The notes beneath the pieces are model-generated. The model ran no database searches, was not told where the DNA came from, and saw only the letters and a list, made by a program, of their open reading frames with translations. The translations under genes were made by a program, and so were the position numbers. This document shows, one piece after another, positions 8,140-17,524 of a DNA stretch of 64,000 nt; within the stretch, counting starts at the first letter, position 1, and every line of letters begins with the position of its first letter. Origin of the DNA: Paenisporosarcina antarctica. Its GTDB lineage: Bacteria; Bacillota; Bacilli; Bacillales_A; Planococcaceae. The DNA is taken from positions 2,734,001-2,798,000 of the forward strand of contig NZ_CP038015.1 of assembly GCF_004367585.1 (NCBI RefSeq), read 5' to 3'.

Positions 8140-8667
8140 TTATGTAATATCAAAATTAGTATCTTTTGGATATAGAGAAACATATTCTTCATCTTCATCT
8201 AAAAAGGCAATTTTAACATGATCTAATAACTGGTTATTAGATAATTCTTCAAGTGTCGTTTTTAAAGCTCTTTGGACATCAATCACATAGTTGAAGACGT
8301 TATTGCTACCACTACCAATGTCTCCCCCATCGCTCGAACCATTTCCAGTCCTACCTAAACAGTCATTCATCAATTCTTCTACCAACTGTCTTCTTTCATG
8401 CGCTTCGTCCATTTGATTTTCTTCATAACGATATTGGACGACAAGCTCGATTAACTCCTCTTCATCAAGATGTTCATACCCTTCATCCAACTTCTCTTCA
8501 GCTAATATTCCTATCACCTTTTTAGCTTTTTCAAATAACTTTAATTTCACTTCTTCTGTTCCACCAATATCTCCAACAACTCCAAAGTGTACAATTACTG
8601 TTTTACCATCTTTCCAAGCTTTCCAATAAACCAACTCATTATCTACTTTTTTAATTAACTTAATCAC
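8140..8667 (-). CDS. WGR-like domain protein
   Basis: 175-aa protein. Residues 10-50 (YWKAWKDGKTVIVHFGVVGDIG) resemble a WGR-type domain, with the usual W, HFG and VGD positions. The middle is acidic and helical, followed by a Gly/Ser-rich linker (about residues 105-123) and a short C-terminal domain. The start is GTG with AGGAGG eight bases upstream. WGR domains occur in nucleic-acid-linked and immunity-type proteins. No specific function can be given. Confidence 0.5.
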   Translation of the reverse strand: MIKLIKKVDNELVYWKAWKDGKTVIVHFGVVGDIGGTEEVKLKLFEKAKKVIGILAEEKLDEGYEHLDEEELIELVVQYRYEENQMDEAHERRQLVEELMNDCLGRTGNGSSDGGDIGSGSNNVFNYVIDVQRALKTTLEELSNNQLLDHVKIAFLDEDEEYVSLYPKDTNFDIT

Positions 8668-8888
8668 TGTTAATTCCTCCTATGAGTTATAAGTGTTATA
8701 GAAACAAGATCACTCTTCAATGCTGAGTTTGGTTAGTTAAACAAGATACTATCATTCTTATAGAAGTAAAGCATTTATTAGCTAAAGTACAAGATTAATT
8801 AATTTCAAAAAATAGCTCCACACCTTACTTTCCTTTATCAACTTGTTTCATGAGACGATTTTTGAGGGTCTCTATTGATAATAAAAAA

Positions 8889-8945
8889 TTTATCGGCCAA
8901 CTTGAGATGTTTATCGGCCATTCTGGGGATTTATCGGCCAAACAC
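8889..8945. repeat. Phased short-repeat array A (core TTTATCGGCCA)
   Basis: Three copies of TTTATCGGCCA begin at 8889, 8910 and 8930, so spacing is 21 and 20 bp with unrelated DNA between cores. The same spacing and TTTA start are seen in arrays at 44648, 46745, 46982, 48440, 48677 and 60575. Confidence 0.75.
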
Positions 8946-8990
8946 GTCTCACAGCCTAGTTAACTTGATGATACAACTACTAATTAATCC

Positions 8991-9280
8991 AGGGACATTG
9001 TTGTCTGACTTAAGATCAGGATAGTATACGAAACTCTATTTTTTTATATATGGGTTTATGGAAATTGTAGATAGTGTAAAGAATGCAAATAGAGGCCGAA
9101 ATTGTATCTTCGGCCGAATGTCTTTTTGCAGCAAGTGTCCATTCCCTAGTTAACCGAAATCATAGATCTGCGCACGAAAAGGTTGTAGGAGAGCGACGTG
9201 CCAACGTCACATCGCTCGTTTTCTTCATTCCTAGGTTATCCTGCAGCGGATTTTGCCGTCCATAGCGAACCGGAAACCAT
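8991..9280 (+). repeat. Dispersed element R, copy 1
   Basis: About 290-bp element from AGGGACATTGTTGTCTGA to CGAACCGGAAACCAT. It contains the GGCCGAA/TTCGGCC hairpin (9094-9115), a TAGTTAACC block, and a second hairpin with arms GAGCGA/TCGCTC. It is homologous along its length to 12385-12721 and in part to 14165, 17525, 17863, 24451 and 34271. No transposase gene is inside. Confidence 0.8.
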
Positions 9281-9296
9281 ATACAGTGTAGAACAT

Positions 9297-9379
9297 ACAT
9301 CTTTCACTTTGAGATTTCCATACATTCCCTTGGTTATCGTTGAAGCTGGTTTGCCGTCCAAAGCGCTCCGAAACCATAG
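9297..9379 (+). repeat. Dispersed element R, truncated 3' copy
   Basis: Repeats only the 3' part of element R (TTCCCTTGGTTATCG to GCGCTCCGAAACCATAG) immediately after the full copy at 8991-9280. It is degenerate compared with the full copies. Confidence 0.55.
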
Positions 9380-9523
9380 TCGGGGCAGTGTGACAAACTC
9401 TTCTTTCCAAATTTCCATAAATCTTTTTTCGTAGAATTTTCGGTATTTTCAAATAATATGGTAGAATATACAGATAATCCTACTATTCTATCGAATAAGG
9501 GAACTCAGAAAGGAAGATGTTCA

Positions 9524-11116
9524 ATGTTCTCTCCATTAACTCCACTCGATTGGAAGCGCAGGGCGGTAAAGTATTACCCTGAAAAAATTGCTGTAATAGA
9601 CGAGGAAAAGAAATTTACCTACAAGGAGTTTGGAGAACGCACAGACCAACTTTCAATTGCCCTACATGAATCAGGCATTCGAAAAGGCGATCATGTAGCT
9701 GTCATGTTGCCGAATACACATTATATGCTCGAATGTTTTTACGGCATTTGTCAAATTGGCGCGGTCATGGTGCCATTGAATTATCGCTTAACATCAGCTG
9801 ATTTGGAGTACATCATCAATCATAGTGATGCCAAAATGCTCATTATCGATGAAGAATTCAGCGGATTAATTGAAGAAATTGCAGGAAATTTAAGTTTTGA
9901 AGAATTTGTTGTCGTGAAAGTACCTGGACAAAAGTCTTCATTAAAAGCAGTAGAATATGAGCAATTCCTTGTTCAGTCAGACGCAAACACTGCACTTCCT
10001 GTGGTAGACATTGATGAAAACCAAATGCTCACTTTGAATTACACAAGTGGCACAACGTCAAAACCAAAAGGCGTCATGTTACCACATCGCAGCAATTACA
10101 TGAATGCAGCGAATTTCTTATATCATTTAAATGTAAAACATGATGATGTCTATCTTCATACGTTACCGATGTTCCACGCGAATGGTTGGGGTGGCGTTTG
10201 GGCGCTAACTGCAGCAGGTGCTACACATGTGTGCTTGCGAAAAGTGGATACTTCTTTAATTCTTGATTTATTTGAAAGTGAAAATATTTCCTTACTATGT
10301 GGTGCACCAACTATTGTAAATATGTTGGTAAACGATCCGAAAGCAAAAGAAGTTCAATTAAAGACCGAACTGCGAATGGCAACTGCAGGATCACCTCCCG
10401 CAGCCGCTCTTATTCAAAAAGCGCAGGAAATTCTTGGCTTGAATATGATCCATGTTTACGGGTTAACGGAAACGTCTCCTTTCATCTTGTATTGTGAATG
10501 GAAAAAGGAATTCGAATCGAAAACAAAAGATGAACAAGCTTCGATCAAAGCGCGACAAGGCATCGAACTTGCCTTTAACGGGGAAACGAAAGTGTTAAAT
10601 CCTGAAGGCGTAGAAGTGGCATGGGACGGCAAGGAAATGGGCGAAATCGTAACCCGCGGAAATGTTGTCATGACAGGGTATTATAAGGATCCACAAAAAA
10701 CGGCAGAAGCGATTAAAAACGGTTGGTTCTATACAGGCGATTTGGCTGTAACTTATCCAGATGGATACATTGAGATCCAGGATCGTATTAAAGATTTAAT
10801 TATTTCAGGTGGAGAGAATATTTCTTCTACAGAAATTGAAGGCGTGCTTTACAAGCATCCTGACGTTTTGGAAGTAGCTGTCATTGCTGTTCCTCACGAA
10901 AAATGGGGAGAAATACCAAAAGCAATTATCGTGCTCCACCCGGGTGCAAAAGTAACAGAGGCAGAAATCATCACCTACTGCCGCTCCATTATGGCCCATT
11001 TCAAAGCACCAAAAGAAGTGGAATTCGTGGAATCCTTGCCAAAAACAGCAACCGGCAAACTACAGAAATTCCGTTTGAGAGAAATGTACTGGAATAGCTC
11101 GAAGAAAGTAAATTAA
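9524..11116 (+). CDS. Acyl-CoA synthetase (AMP-binding family)
   Basis: 530-aa ligase that activates a carboxylic acid, probably a fatty or short/medium-chain acid, to its CoA thioester via an acyl-adenylate. Motifs in order: YTSGTTSKPKG (P-loop), YGLTETSPF, YTGDLAVTYPDGYIEIQDR, and PKTATGKLQK with the C-terminal catalytic Lys. Substrate specificity is not readable from sequence. An upstream in-frame ATG exists, but AGGAAG sits seven bases before the ATG at 9524-9526. It is monocistronic with a terminator at 11135-11172. Confidence 0.88.
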   Translation: MFSPLTPLDWKRRAVKYYPEKIAVIDEEKKFTYKEFGERTDQLSIALHESGIRKGDHVAVMLPNTHYMLECFYGICQIGAVMVPLNYRLTSADLEYIINHSDAKMLIIDEEFSGLIEEIAGNLSFEEFVVVKVPGQKSSLKAVEYEQFLVQSDANTALPVVDIDENQMLTLNYTSGTTSKPKGVMLPHRSNYMNAANFLYHLNVKHDDVYLHTLPMFHANGWGGVWALTAAGATHVCLRKVDTSLILDLFESENISLLCGAPTIVNMLVNDPKAKEVQLKTELRMATAGSPPAAALIQKAQEILGLNMIHVYGLTETSPFILYCEWKKEFESKTKDEQASIKARQGIELAFNGETKVLNPEGVEVAWDGKEMGEIVTRGNVVMTGYYKDPQKTAEAIKNGWFYTGDLAVTYPDGYIEIQDRIKDLIISGGENISSTEIEGVLYKHPDVLEVAVIAVPHEKWGEIPKAIIVLHPGAKVTEAEIITYCRSIMAHFKAPKEVEFVESLPKTATGKLQKFRLREMYWNSSKKVN

Positions 11117-11134
11117 TTTAATAGTAGAACCTCC

Positions 11135-11172
11135 CCCGCCTATGGACAACTGTTCCTAGGCGGGTTTTACTT
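11135..11172 (+). terminator. Terminator of acyl-CoA synthetase gene
   Basis: Stem CCCGCCTA/TAGGCGGG (11135-11142 and 11157-11164) followed by a T-rich stretch. Confidence 0.85.
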
Positions 11173-11230
11173 TTGGGGTGAGTGAACTGGCATTATTAAA
11201 ATTTATACTACTGGAATTTTGTATAAGAAA

Positions 11231-11264
11231 ATGAGCTTGGAAATGTTTCTCCAAGCTCATTTTT
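11231..11264. terminator. Bidirectional terminator
   Basis: Arms ATGAGCTTGGA/TCCAAGCTCAT, flanked by T-rich DNA on both strands. It ends just before the stop of the DUF4181 gene at 11266 and probably terminates it on the minus strand. Confidence 0.75.
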
Positions 11265-11265
11265 A

Positions 11266-11670
11266 TTAGTAAATAATTAAATCATAATTAAATTGAATGA
11301 CTATTGCTAAGGCAAGTAACACTATTACCCCTTCGCTAAGCGTTAGTATATATTGTTTGGGGTTCTGAGAATATTTCCTCTCAAAAAAAGCTCTTACTGG
11401 ATAATCTAGTCCAATGATGAAAATAGGTAGTAGTAAAAAATAATTCGGATAATTTTCAACTATCACCAACATATTGGTAATTATTATTACAATAACAGAA
11501 GTAATTCTCATAGCCCAATCAATTTTCTTATGCAAATTGTTTATATGGTTGTAAGATAAAAAGGGTTTTTTTTCTTTTTCAATCTTAAGTACTTTTCTCA
11601 AAAGAAGCTTTACTACCATATTTAAGCCAAACACAATCAACACAAAGAGTGCCAACTTTATCCAAAACAT
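11266..11670 (-). CDS. DUF4181 domain-containing membrane protein
   Basis: 134-aa membrane protein with segments at about residues 4-22, 52-72, 75-92 and 112-130. The cytoplasmic motif FLSYNHINNLHKKIDW after the first helix is characteristic of DUF4181 in Bacillales. Function is unknown. A TTG two codons upstream is in frame, but GGGAGG fits the ATG at 11668-11670 better. Confidence 0.7.
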   Translation of the reverse strand: MFWIKLALFVLIVFGLNMVVKLLLRKVLKIEKEKKPFLSYNHINNLHKKIDWAMRITSVIVIIITNMLVIVENYPNYFLLLPIFIIGLDYPVRAFFERKYSQNPKQYILTLSEGVIVLLALAIVIQFNYDLIIY

Positions 11671-11821
11671 ATGCAACCTCCCGTTATTAAAGTGACCTAC
11701 CCTATATCCTCCGTTGTAAAGTTGAAATTCATTTTATAAATTCTATGTATTTTCACGCTGAAAAGCGCTTATAACAAAACTTGTTATGCACCAGTTAGTT
11801 AAAGAAGGTTAAATAGAATCT

Positions 11822-12034
11822 TTATAAAAACAATTTATATAAAATATATCCAACTATTAAAACGACAATTAATAATACTGTTCCTTTCCAACCCATACCT
11901 TCTGAAAAATCAGATAAATTTGCATTTTCACCTCGACTAAATCCATCTCTTAATGCACCGCCAGGATTTTTTATAAGTTCTTTTTGTCTTAATTTCTCTC
12001 TTTTTTCTTTTGGAGTTTCTTGTTCATTATTCAA
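11822..12034 (-). CDS. DUF6366 family small membrane protein
   Basis: 70-aa protein. The N-terminal half is charged and conserved-looking (ETPKEKREKLRQKEL, then NPGGALRDGFSRG), followed by GMGWKGT and one C-terminal membrane helix. This pattern fits DUF6366 as I remember it. The start is TTG with AGGGGGCG about six bases upstream. Function is unknown. Confidence 0.65.
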   Translation of the reverse strand: MNNEQETPKEKREKLRQKELIKNPGGALRDGFSRGENANLSDFSEGMGWKGTVLLIVVLIVGYILYKLFL

Positions 12035-12384
12035 ACCAATCGCCCCCTAGTATGAATACTGCGTTTTCTAATTTCTTGATTACAACTTATTAAACTTTCC
12101 AGGCCCGTTAATTATAGATTAATCCTACTCAGGTAGTTGCACTAGCCAATCACCCTATACTATTTACTGGAGGAACGATGATTAGATCAGCTAACAACTT
12201 AATAATTCTCCTAAACCATGCTACTTCTTGATTTCTTTAAGTAATTCTTTCACAATCTCTGTATTAATTTTAACATAAATATTCAGAAAAATTTGTAAAT
12301 TACAGTATTGCAGAGGATCTGATGGTTTTGTTCTTTTCACTATGCTCCTGCCCGAGTTCACATACATATGAAGTCCAAAAATCG
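12035..12384. other. Intergenic DNA
   Basis: AT-rich DNA between the DUF6366 gene and repeat R copy 2. I see no gene, terminator or repeat in it. Confidence 0.4.
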
Positions 12385-12721
12385 AGGGACATTGTTGTCT
12401 GAAGTAGGATTCGGATAATATGCGAAACCCAACTTTTTAAAAATGAGGGTTTATGGAATTATAGCTATTATAAAGAATGCATGTAGAGGCCGAAATTGCA
12501 TCTTCGGCCGATTGTCTTTTTGCAGTACGTGTCCATTCACTAGTTAAACCAAAATCAAAGACCTGTGCACGTCCATGTTTTTGGAGAGCGATGGACGCAC
12601 ATCAGCGGATTACCTATATGAACGAGGGAGAATCGAAGTGACAACTTCACTTCGATTCTCGTTTTCATTCTCTCGGTTATGGTTGCCGTATCTTTGCCCT
12701 CCATAGCGAACCGGAAACCAT
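12385..12721 (+). repeat. Dispersed element R, copy 2 (longest)
   Basis: Full-length copy, AGGGACATTGTTGTCTGA to GCGAACCGGAAACCAT. It contains the GGCCGAA/TTCGGCC hairpin and a hairpin with 14-bp perfect arms at 12628-12641 and 12647-12660 (core GAAGTGA/TCACTTC). It is homologous to copy 1 along its full length. Confidence 0.85.
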
Positions 12722-12743
12722 GTTTAACAATGGAAACTTGCTA

Positions 12744-13787
12744 CTATACATGCATTTCAGTTCCAAGTAACCATTTAAACCATCTACCGTGACCATCTGT
12801 TTCGGCAATTGTTTGCTTATATTCAATTCCATCTAAATAATAATCTAAATGTAAATTTCTATCTTGAATATTGTTGTAAACATGAAATACATCTCTTTTC
12901 ATCCCAATTGACTCTACAATGGTTAACAGTGAATTTCTGGTTTCTAGCGACATTTGATTTGCCACATGAGTATGGAAAATACAAATTGTGCTATCCACAG
13001 GCACATTTTCAACAATTTCACTTAGTAATGCTACCCCATCACCTTCAATTAATTGAACTGGATAGTCTTTGACATAACTAGCTGCACGTTCAAACATCTC
13101 TAGTCGCTCTTTGTGCTCAGTCCAAATTAATGATTTCAGCCATACATATTCTTCTTGATCATTTAGATCAACTATATTTAAATCAATTCCAATTCTATTT
13201 GAAATGGGTGGCGGTGTTGGATATAAAAATGGTGTATTGTCACCCATTACTTCTGATGTAATGGTTAGTTTTGAATGTTTGTCTCCAACAACTTCATCAG
13301 CATTATATGAATATGAATACTTATCCCACAGTAATTGTAAACCTGCACTAGTTCCAATTTCGATAAGTGCCAATGGTTTTTTGGTCTTCTCGTAAATGAA
13401 ACTAAAAGCAGGATATAGGTAAGCACATCTTCGGACCTCGTTTGTTTGAACAAGCTTTGTTTGTAGTATCCGAATCAGTTCATTTTTATGTTCTAAACAA
13501 AAGTCTTTAAAGGAATCAAATGATTCGTTATAGGCCTTTGCTTCGACGACCATACTAGGATAGTATTCTTTTAATTTGTGGTCTTTACCTTTTAATAGCA
13601 GATAATGCACAGCACCGAAAAGCAAATTAGGTATTGGTTGACCGTTTCTCGAGTTTAAGGAAATCTCAAGTAGTTCTATATCTTTCGCAATTTTTAAGGA
13701 CAAGAACTCATATAATTTACTTGAATTTTTGCATTCTTTTTCAGAGAAATTTACAAACAGATGTGATACTACTTCTCTAGTTAACAA
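12744..13787 (-). CDS. DUF2332 family protein
   Basis: 347-aa cytoplasmic protein of the DUF2332 family. The diagnostic segment LIEIGTSAGLQLLWDKY (about residues 140-156) resembles a SAM-binding glycine loop. Later conserved parts are IGIDLNIVD and FHTHVANQMS. A methyltransferase activity is possible but unproven. The start is TTG with AAGGAG seven bases upstream. It is a lone gene between repeats. Confidence 0.75.
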   Translation of the reverse strand: MLTREVVSHLFVNFSEKECKNSSKLYEFLSLKIAKDIELLEISLNSRNGQPIPNLLFGAVHYLLLKGKDHKLKEYYPSMVVEAKAYNESFDSFKDFCLEHKNELIRILQTKLVQTNEVRRCAYLYPAFSFIYEKTKKPLALIEIGTSAGLQLLWDKYSYSYNADEVVGDKHSKLTITSEVMGDNTPFLYPTPPPISNRIGIDLNIVDLNDQEEYVWLKSLIWTEHKERLEMFERAASYVKDYPVQLIEGDGVALLSEIVENVPVDSTICIFHTHVANQMSLETRNSLLTIVESIGMKRDVFHVYNNIQDRNLHLDYYLDGIEYKQTIAETDGHGRWFKWLLGTEMHV

Positions 13788-14164
13788 ATTATCACTCCTT
13801 ATTCATATTAAAATTTTTGCTTAAACACTATTTTACCACATTTATGCATTTTTCCTTTTATTTCAATAAAAAATTGAAACAATATGTTATTTATAGAAAG
13901 AACCTCAATTGTGCTCCATCTCAATAGCTAGTCAATTTATTCCATGAGATGATTCTTTTGGCAACAATCGAGTAACTACAAGGGAATACTGTCAGTTTCG
14001 CTAAAAAACGACCAGAAACCTCTCATTATATGCTCCCTATCATCGTGTTATAACTAAACACTTCACTTAACTTACATAAATATGAGCTAAAAGTTGAAAA
14101 TAGCCTAGATGAAAAAGAATAACCACAGCACATGCCAATTACTGGATGTGTTTTTTATTTAAGG
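13788..14164. other. Intergenic DNA
   Basis: AT-rich region upstream of the DUF2332 gene, expected to hold its promoter. No gene seen. Repeat R copy 3 begins at its right end. Confidence 0.4.
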
Positions 14165-14237
14165 ATGCTTTTGCAGTAAGTGCCATTCACTAGTTAACCC
14201 AAAATCAAAGACCTGTGCACGGAGCGAACCGGAAACC
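14165..14237 (+). repeat. Dispersed element R, copy 3 (internally deleted)
   Basis: Holds the middle block (TTTTGCAGTAAGTG to GACCTGTGCAC) fused directly to the 3' end (GCGAACCGGAAACC). The hairpin segment between them is missing, which indicates an internal deletion. Confidence 0.7.
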
Positions 14238-14266
14238 TCAGATGATAGTGTGTTTGAATATAACAA

Positions 14267-14297
14267 AAGACTCCTTCCCATACCGGGAAAGAGTCTT
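14267..14297 (-). terminator. Terminator of the adaptor gene
   Basis: Arms AAGACTC and GAGTCTT with inner TTCCC/GGGAA. It lies seven bases after the HlyD-like stop at 14304. Confidence 0.7.
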
Positions 14298-14303
14298 CTA
14301 TAG

Positions 14304-15602
14304 TTAAAATATAAGATGTTTCAAGTAGAATTTCCATCCTGCATCCTTAGTTGATTTCCAAGATGGAGAGTCCAGTGGCATCGGGAAGAAAATGGCTGGT
14401 GCATATTTGTAGTCGTTAATTTTCGGTTCATAAAGCACCACTGAATTAGGTTGTAAACCTCCACTAATTACCGAACGTGTTTTCCAGTCAAACTGCATCG
14501 TTACAGGTGTTTCTACCGCATAGCCGTCTTCATTTACAATATGTACGACAGCTGACTGCTCAAAACGATCGTATAGCCAAGCGGTGTTCACTGAAATAGC
14601 CTGTTGCGCTTCGTTTACAACTACCAGTGCATTTGCATTATTACCAAATGGTAAATTATCAATTGGTTCGTTAGGTTGAATACGAACTTCATAGTAAGCA
14701 AGTGGATTTATATGTTCTTCAGGATCTAGAGCTTTATATGCTGTTAAGAAATCAGAATCTGTTGAAGGAACTTGGGATATTTCCGTTACAATTCCTTCAA
14801 TGGATTGATCCATTCCATCGGCTTGCAAACGTACGCGATCGTTCACTTCTACGTCTTGCCATTGCTCGTCCGTCGCATATGTGACGATGATTCTTTCGTT
14901 ACTATAAATTTCAATTGCAAGGCGGTCATTTTTATCTCGAATCGCCGATACAACTCCATCAACAGGGCTAATTAAAGCAGCCGCTCCTTCTTGAGCAAGT
15001 TGCGCTTCGACAACAACTAATTGTTGATTCACTTCTGATCGACTTTCTTCGGCATGTGCAATAGCCTGTGCGAAGGCACCATCTTGTTGTACAGCAAGGT
15101 CAACACCGACATCGACATTAATATCAACGTTCACAGTTTGCTCTTCAGTGTCTTCTGTCACTGTATCATTTGAGTTTCCTGTAGAATTACTTGAGTCGCT
15201 AACATCCGCACGGTCTGATTGTAATGAACTAATCGTCGCGTTTATTTCAGTTAGTTGACGTTCAAGTCCTTCACGCTCAGATTCCCAAAGTGTCCGCTGC
15301 TCGTCTACAGTTGACGTGTTAAGAGTGGCGAGTTCTTGACCAGTCGTAACGACGTCTCCATCTTTGACTAACCAGTTTTGAATAATTTCATCATTTTCCG
15401 CGTAAACAGTGCTGACACTAAGGGGTGCAATGAGAGATTCTTTCGGTAATTTCTCTTCATAATCCCCAGTAGCTACACGCTCGTATTCATGCACATAAAA
15501 TACTTTCGCAAATGTGCTTTTGTCGCTAAACAACAGAATGGCGTTAGCCGCAAGAAAAGTTGAAATCCCGATAGATATACCAATTGTTACCCATTTATTC
15601 AT
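14304..15602 (-). CDS. HlyD/YknX-like efflux adaptor protein
   Basis: 432-aa membrane-anchored adaptor. One N-terminal helix (about residues 5-25) precedes an extracytoplasmic part. That part has a biotinyl-lipoyl half (WLVKDGDVVTTGQELATL), a coiled-coil hairpin with a Ser/Asp-rich insert (about residues 115-150), the second lipoyl half (SPVDGVVSAIRDK), and beta-barrel domains. Adaptors of this kind work with MacB-type ABC transporters. The upstream gene resembles YknW, but no ATPase or MacB permease is adjacent. The ATG overlaps the preceding stop by eight bases, with AGGGG eight bases upstream. Confidence 0.75.
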   Translation of the reverse strand: MNKWVTIGISIGISTFLAANAILLFSDKSTFAKVFYVHEYERVATGDYEEKLPKESLIAPLSVSTVYAENDEIIQNWLVKDGDVVTTGQELATLNTSTVDEQRTLWESEREGLERQLTEINATISSLQSDRADVSDSSNSTGNSNDTVTEDTEEQTVNVDINVDVGVDLAVQQDGAFAQAIAHAEESRSEVNQQLVVVEAQLAQEGAAALISPVDGVVSAIRDKNDRLAIEIYSNERIIVTYATDEQWQDVEVNDRVRLQADGMDQSIEGIVTEISQVPSTDSDFLTAYKALDPEEHINPLAYYEVRIQPNEPIDNLPFGNNANALVVVNEAQQAISVNTAWLYDRFEQSAVVHIVNEDGYAVETPVTMQFDWKTRSVISGGLQPNSVVLYEPKINDYKYAPAIFFPMPLDSPSWKSTKDAGWKFYLKHLIF

Positions 15603-16287
15603 TGAAGACACCCCTTTCTATGTAGTGGGCGAACCAGTCTTCAAGAGGAAGTAAGCCTATTGATGCTGTAATTAGTGCCATGACAATATGAATGAAAAGG
15701 AGAAGTACTAACCATTTACGCGGGTTCGTATCCGTAAAGGCATGGATAAAACGAACTTGAAGCGCAATAATAAGCGCTGAGAAAATCGTTAATTGATTGA
15801 AGAAAAACACAAGAAAAGTGTCTTCAAAAACGGCGGCTGCAAGTGGTCCAAATGAAAACAAGGATATATGCGTCGTAAATCCTGTCATCATAAAGATTAA
15901 CCATAATAATGCTTTTTCAAGTAGAAGAATTCCAACTACATACAGTTGTAAAACGGCGAGTCTAGATAACTCGATTTTTGTAATTCGATTTAATAGGAAT
16001 GCAATGCCAAAGAAATGGAATGACATGTATAGTACTGCCCAAAGAATAATTCCGACAAGTGAAGAGAGACGTGCTAGAGTATATGGATCCGCGCCACCAA
16101 ATGCGTATAAGGGAGTGATGTGATGAGTATTTATTCCCCACATTTCTTGTGCTACATATAAGACTAGTCCAAAAAAGCCAACCATCCACACACGATTTTT
16201 GAAGCCACGCATGGTTCCCGAACCGAGATTACCTATTAATTCTTGTTGATTTGTGAAATATCGCCAAAATCTGAAATCAAAAACCAT
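15595..16287 (-). CDS. YknW/Yip1-like membrane protein
   Basis: 230-aa integral membrane protein with about five hydrophobic segments (residues 32-50, 70-98, 108-135, 140-175, 190-215). Its position directly before an HlyD-like adaptor matches yknW-yknX of Bacillus subtilis, whose products act with the YknYZ ABC transporter against the SDP toxin. The Yip1-like assignment rests on topology and context rather than a clear motif. AAAGGA lies ten bases before the ATG. Confidence 0.55.
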   Translation of the reverse strand: MVFDFRFWRYFTNQQELIGNLGSGTMRGFKNRVWMVGFFGLVLYVAQEMWGINTHHITPLYAFGGADPYTLARLSSLVGIILWAVLYMSFHFFGIAFLLNRITKIELSRLAVLQLYVVGILLLEKALLWLIFMMTGFTTHISLFSFGPLAAAVFEDTFLVFFFNQLTIFSALIIALQVRFIHAFTDTNPRKWLVLLLFIHIVMALITASIGLLPLEDWFAHYIERGVFNE

Positions 16288-16483
16288 AACTTGAAGTTCC
16301 TTTCCTTACCTACCAGTAGCTATTAATCTTCCTTTACTTTACCAAATTCCGACAACATTTGGAACGTCTAAATGTTACAGTTCGGTAATTAATTTCAAAA
16401 AACTTTCCAAATTGCTTTTAGAAATCAAAATGCTACCCACATGCACACACTGAAATATGAAAAGTGCCACCTCTAATAACGCA

Positions 16484-16519
16484 AAAAAGGATGAGCACCC
16501 ACCTTTGCTCATCCTTTTT
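16484..16519. terminator. Strong bidirectional terminator without an adjacent gene
   Basis: AAAAAGGATGAGCA and TGCTCATCCTTTTT form a near-perfect 13-14 bp stem around a short loop, with A and T runs. No convincing gene ends here on either strand. It may end a small RNA or be left from a lost gene. Confidence 0.7.
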
Positions 16520-17025
16520 GGCATTGATTTGAAAATAAGATTTAGGCCCCCACCTAAACAGGGTGATAGGATATATGGCTCGAAGGCAACACTGCCGTGC
16601 ACTGTTGTGTAGGAATGAGTCGTGTTTACCGTATCGCTATGTATCTATCCAGCTCCCTCTATTTTTCCTTTCCCAAAAAAGGAATTAATAGCTCTTCTTT
16701 ATTGTAAGTGCGATCTAATCAGATGGGAATATTTTCAGGCAAGTTTGAATTTTGCCCCCTGTTTGCACTTGTAAAATTGAATTTCACTTCGAAATATAGC
16801 CTCAAAATTGAATTTTGACGTTACGGAAAAATAATTAGCTAATTATTATAGTAAAACCCTATTTATAACCTTCTAATAATAATTTTCTGAATATACTATA
16901 TAATTCGGTTTCCTCCGAGAAATTCTTGACTGATACAACTGCCTCCTTTCTTTTTGAACATGATCAGCCAATCAGGCTACGGAGACTTCTTCTTGCAGAA
17001 AACTACCCCAAAAGGATGTGTTTTT
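16520..17025. other. Intergenic DNA with AATTTTG-type repeats
   Basis: Contains three GAATTT words beginning near 16747, 16779 and 16810, about 31-32 bp apart (three helical turns). No intact gene is seen before 17026. Confidence 0.3.
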
Positions 17026-17130
17026 ATGAAACATAGCAAACTATTCGGCTTCAATACTGTTGATTTATTGTTCGGGGTCATCGGTTCAAGTGCATCAGTG
17101 ATCATTCTCTACCTCCTTACGTCCCATTAG
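17026..17130 (+). CDS. Possible 34-aa membrane peptide
   Basis: ATG preceded by AAAGGATG seven to eight bases upstream. The product is a short hydrophilic N-terminus followed by one helix (LLFGVIGSSASVIILYLL) and ends at TAG. The size and ribosome binding site suggest a small membrane peptide. No family is recognised. Confidence 0.35.
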   Translation: MKHSKLFGFNTVDLLFGVIGSSASVIILYLLTSH

Positions 17131-17254
17131 CTACATGTTTATGTTCAAGAGAAATTTACTCTAAACCCTTCTCCAACTAAAAACTGTGGAGGTCACCGAA
17201 AAATTCAATTTATAAGTTCTTAGCTTATGGACTAGTAAAGGTGTGATTTCCGTT

Positions 17255-17467
17255 GCAGCTCACTTTCATGTTTCGAAGCTAGCAAAGCGATGCAGAAACA
17301 GAAACAGGTGGACGCGTTCCGCGGGGCGATCGACAAGCCTCCTCGTCCGCTTGAAAACCCTTGCTCCTGCGGTTACTCGTCGCAAACGAATTGTACACAA
17401 TTCGTTTCCTGCGGGGGCTCGTCTGTCTCGCTTTTCCCGCCGGAGTCGCCACCTTCCACTTCAATCA
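17255..17467 (+). repeat. GC-rich dispersed element S, copy 1
   Basis: Shares GTTTCGAAGCTAGCAAAGCG with 24118-24196, and TTTTCCCGC, GGAGTCGCCA and CACTTCAATC-type ends with 58566-58728. It carries an inserted 22-bp palindrome-like block (17388-17409, arms AACGAATTGT/ACAATTCGTT). GC content is clearly higher than the surroundings. Similar elements occur widely in Bacillales intergenic DNA. Confidence 0.75.
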
Positions 17468-17524
17468 CTTGTAGATATATTTTCTTTCATCTACACTCCC
17501 AAAAACCATGCTATACAACTCTAT

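Noticed and set aside
9198-9452. Several overlapping frames in element R
   Set aside because: They are in repeat DNA, overlap on both strands, and have no ribosome binding site.
16375-16602. 75-aa minus-strand open frame
   Set aside because: It lies across the 16484-16519 terminator, has no ribosome binding site, and shows no protein-like conservation.
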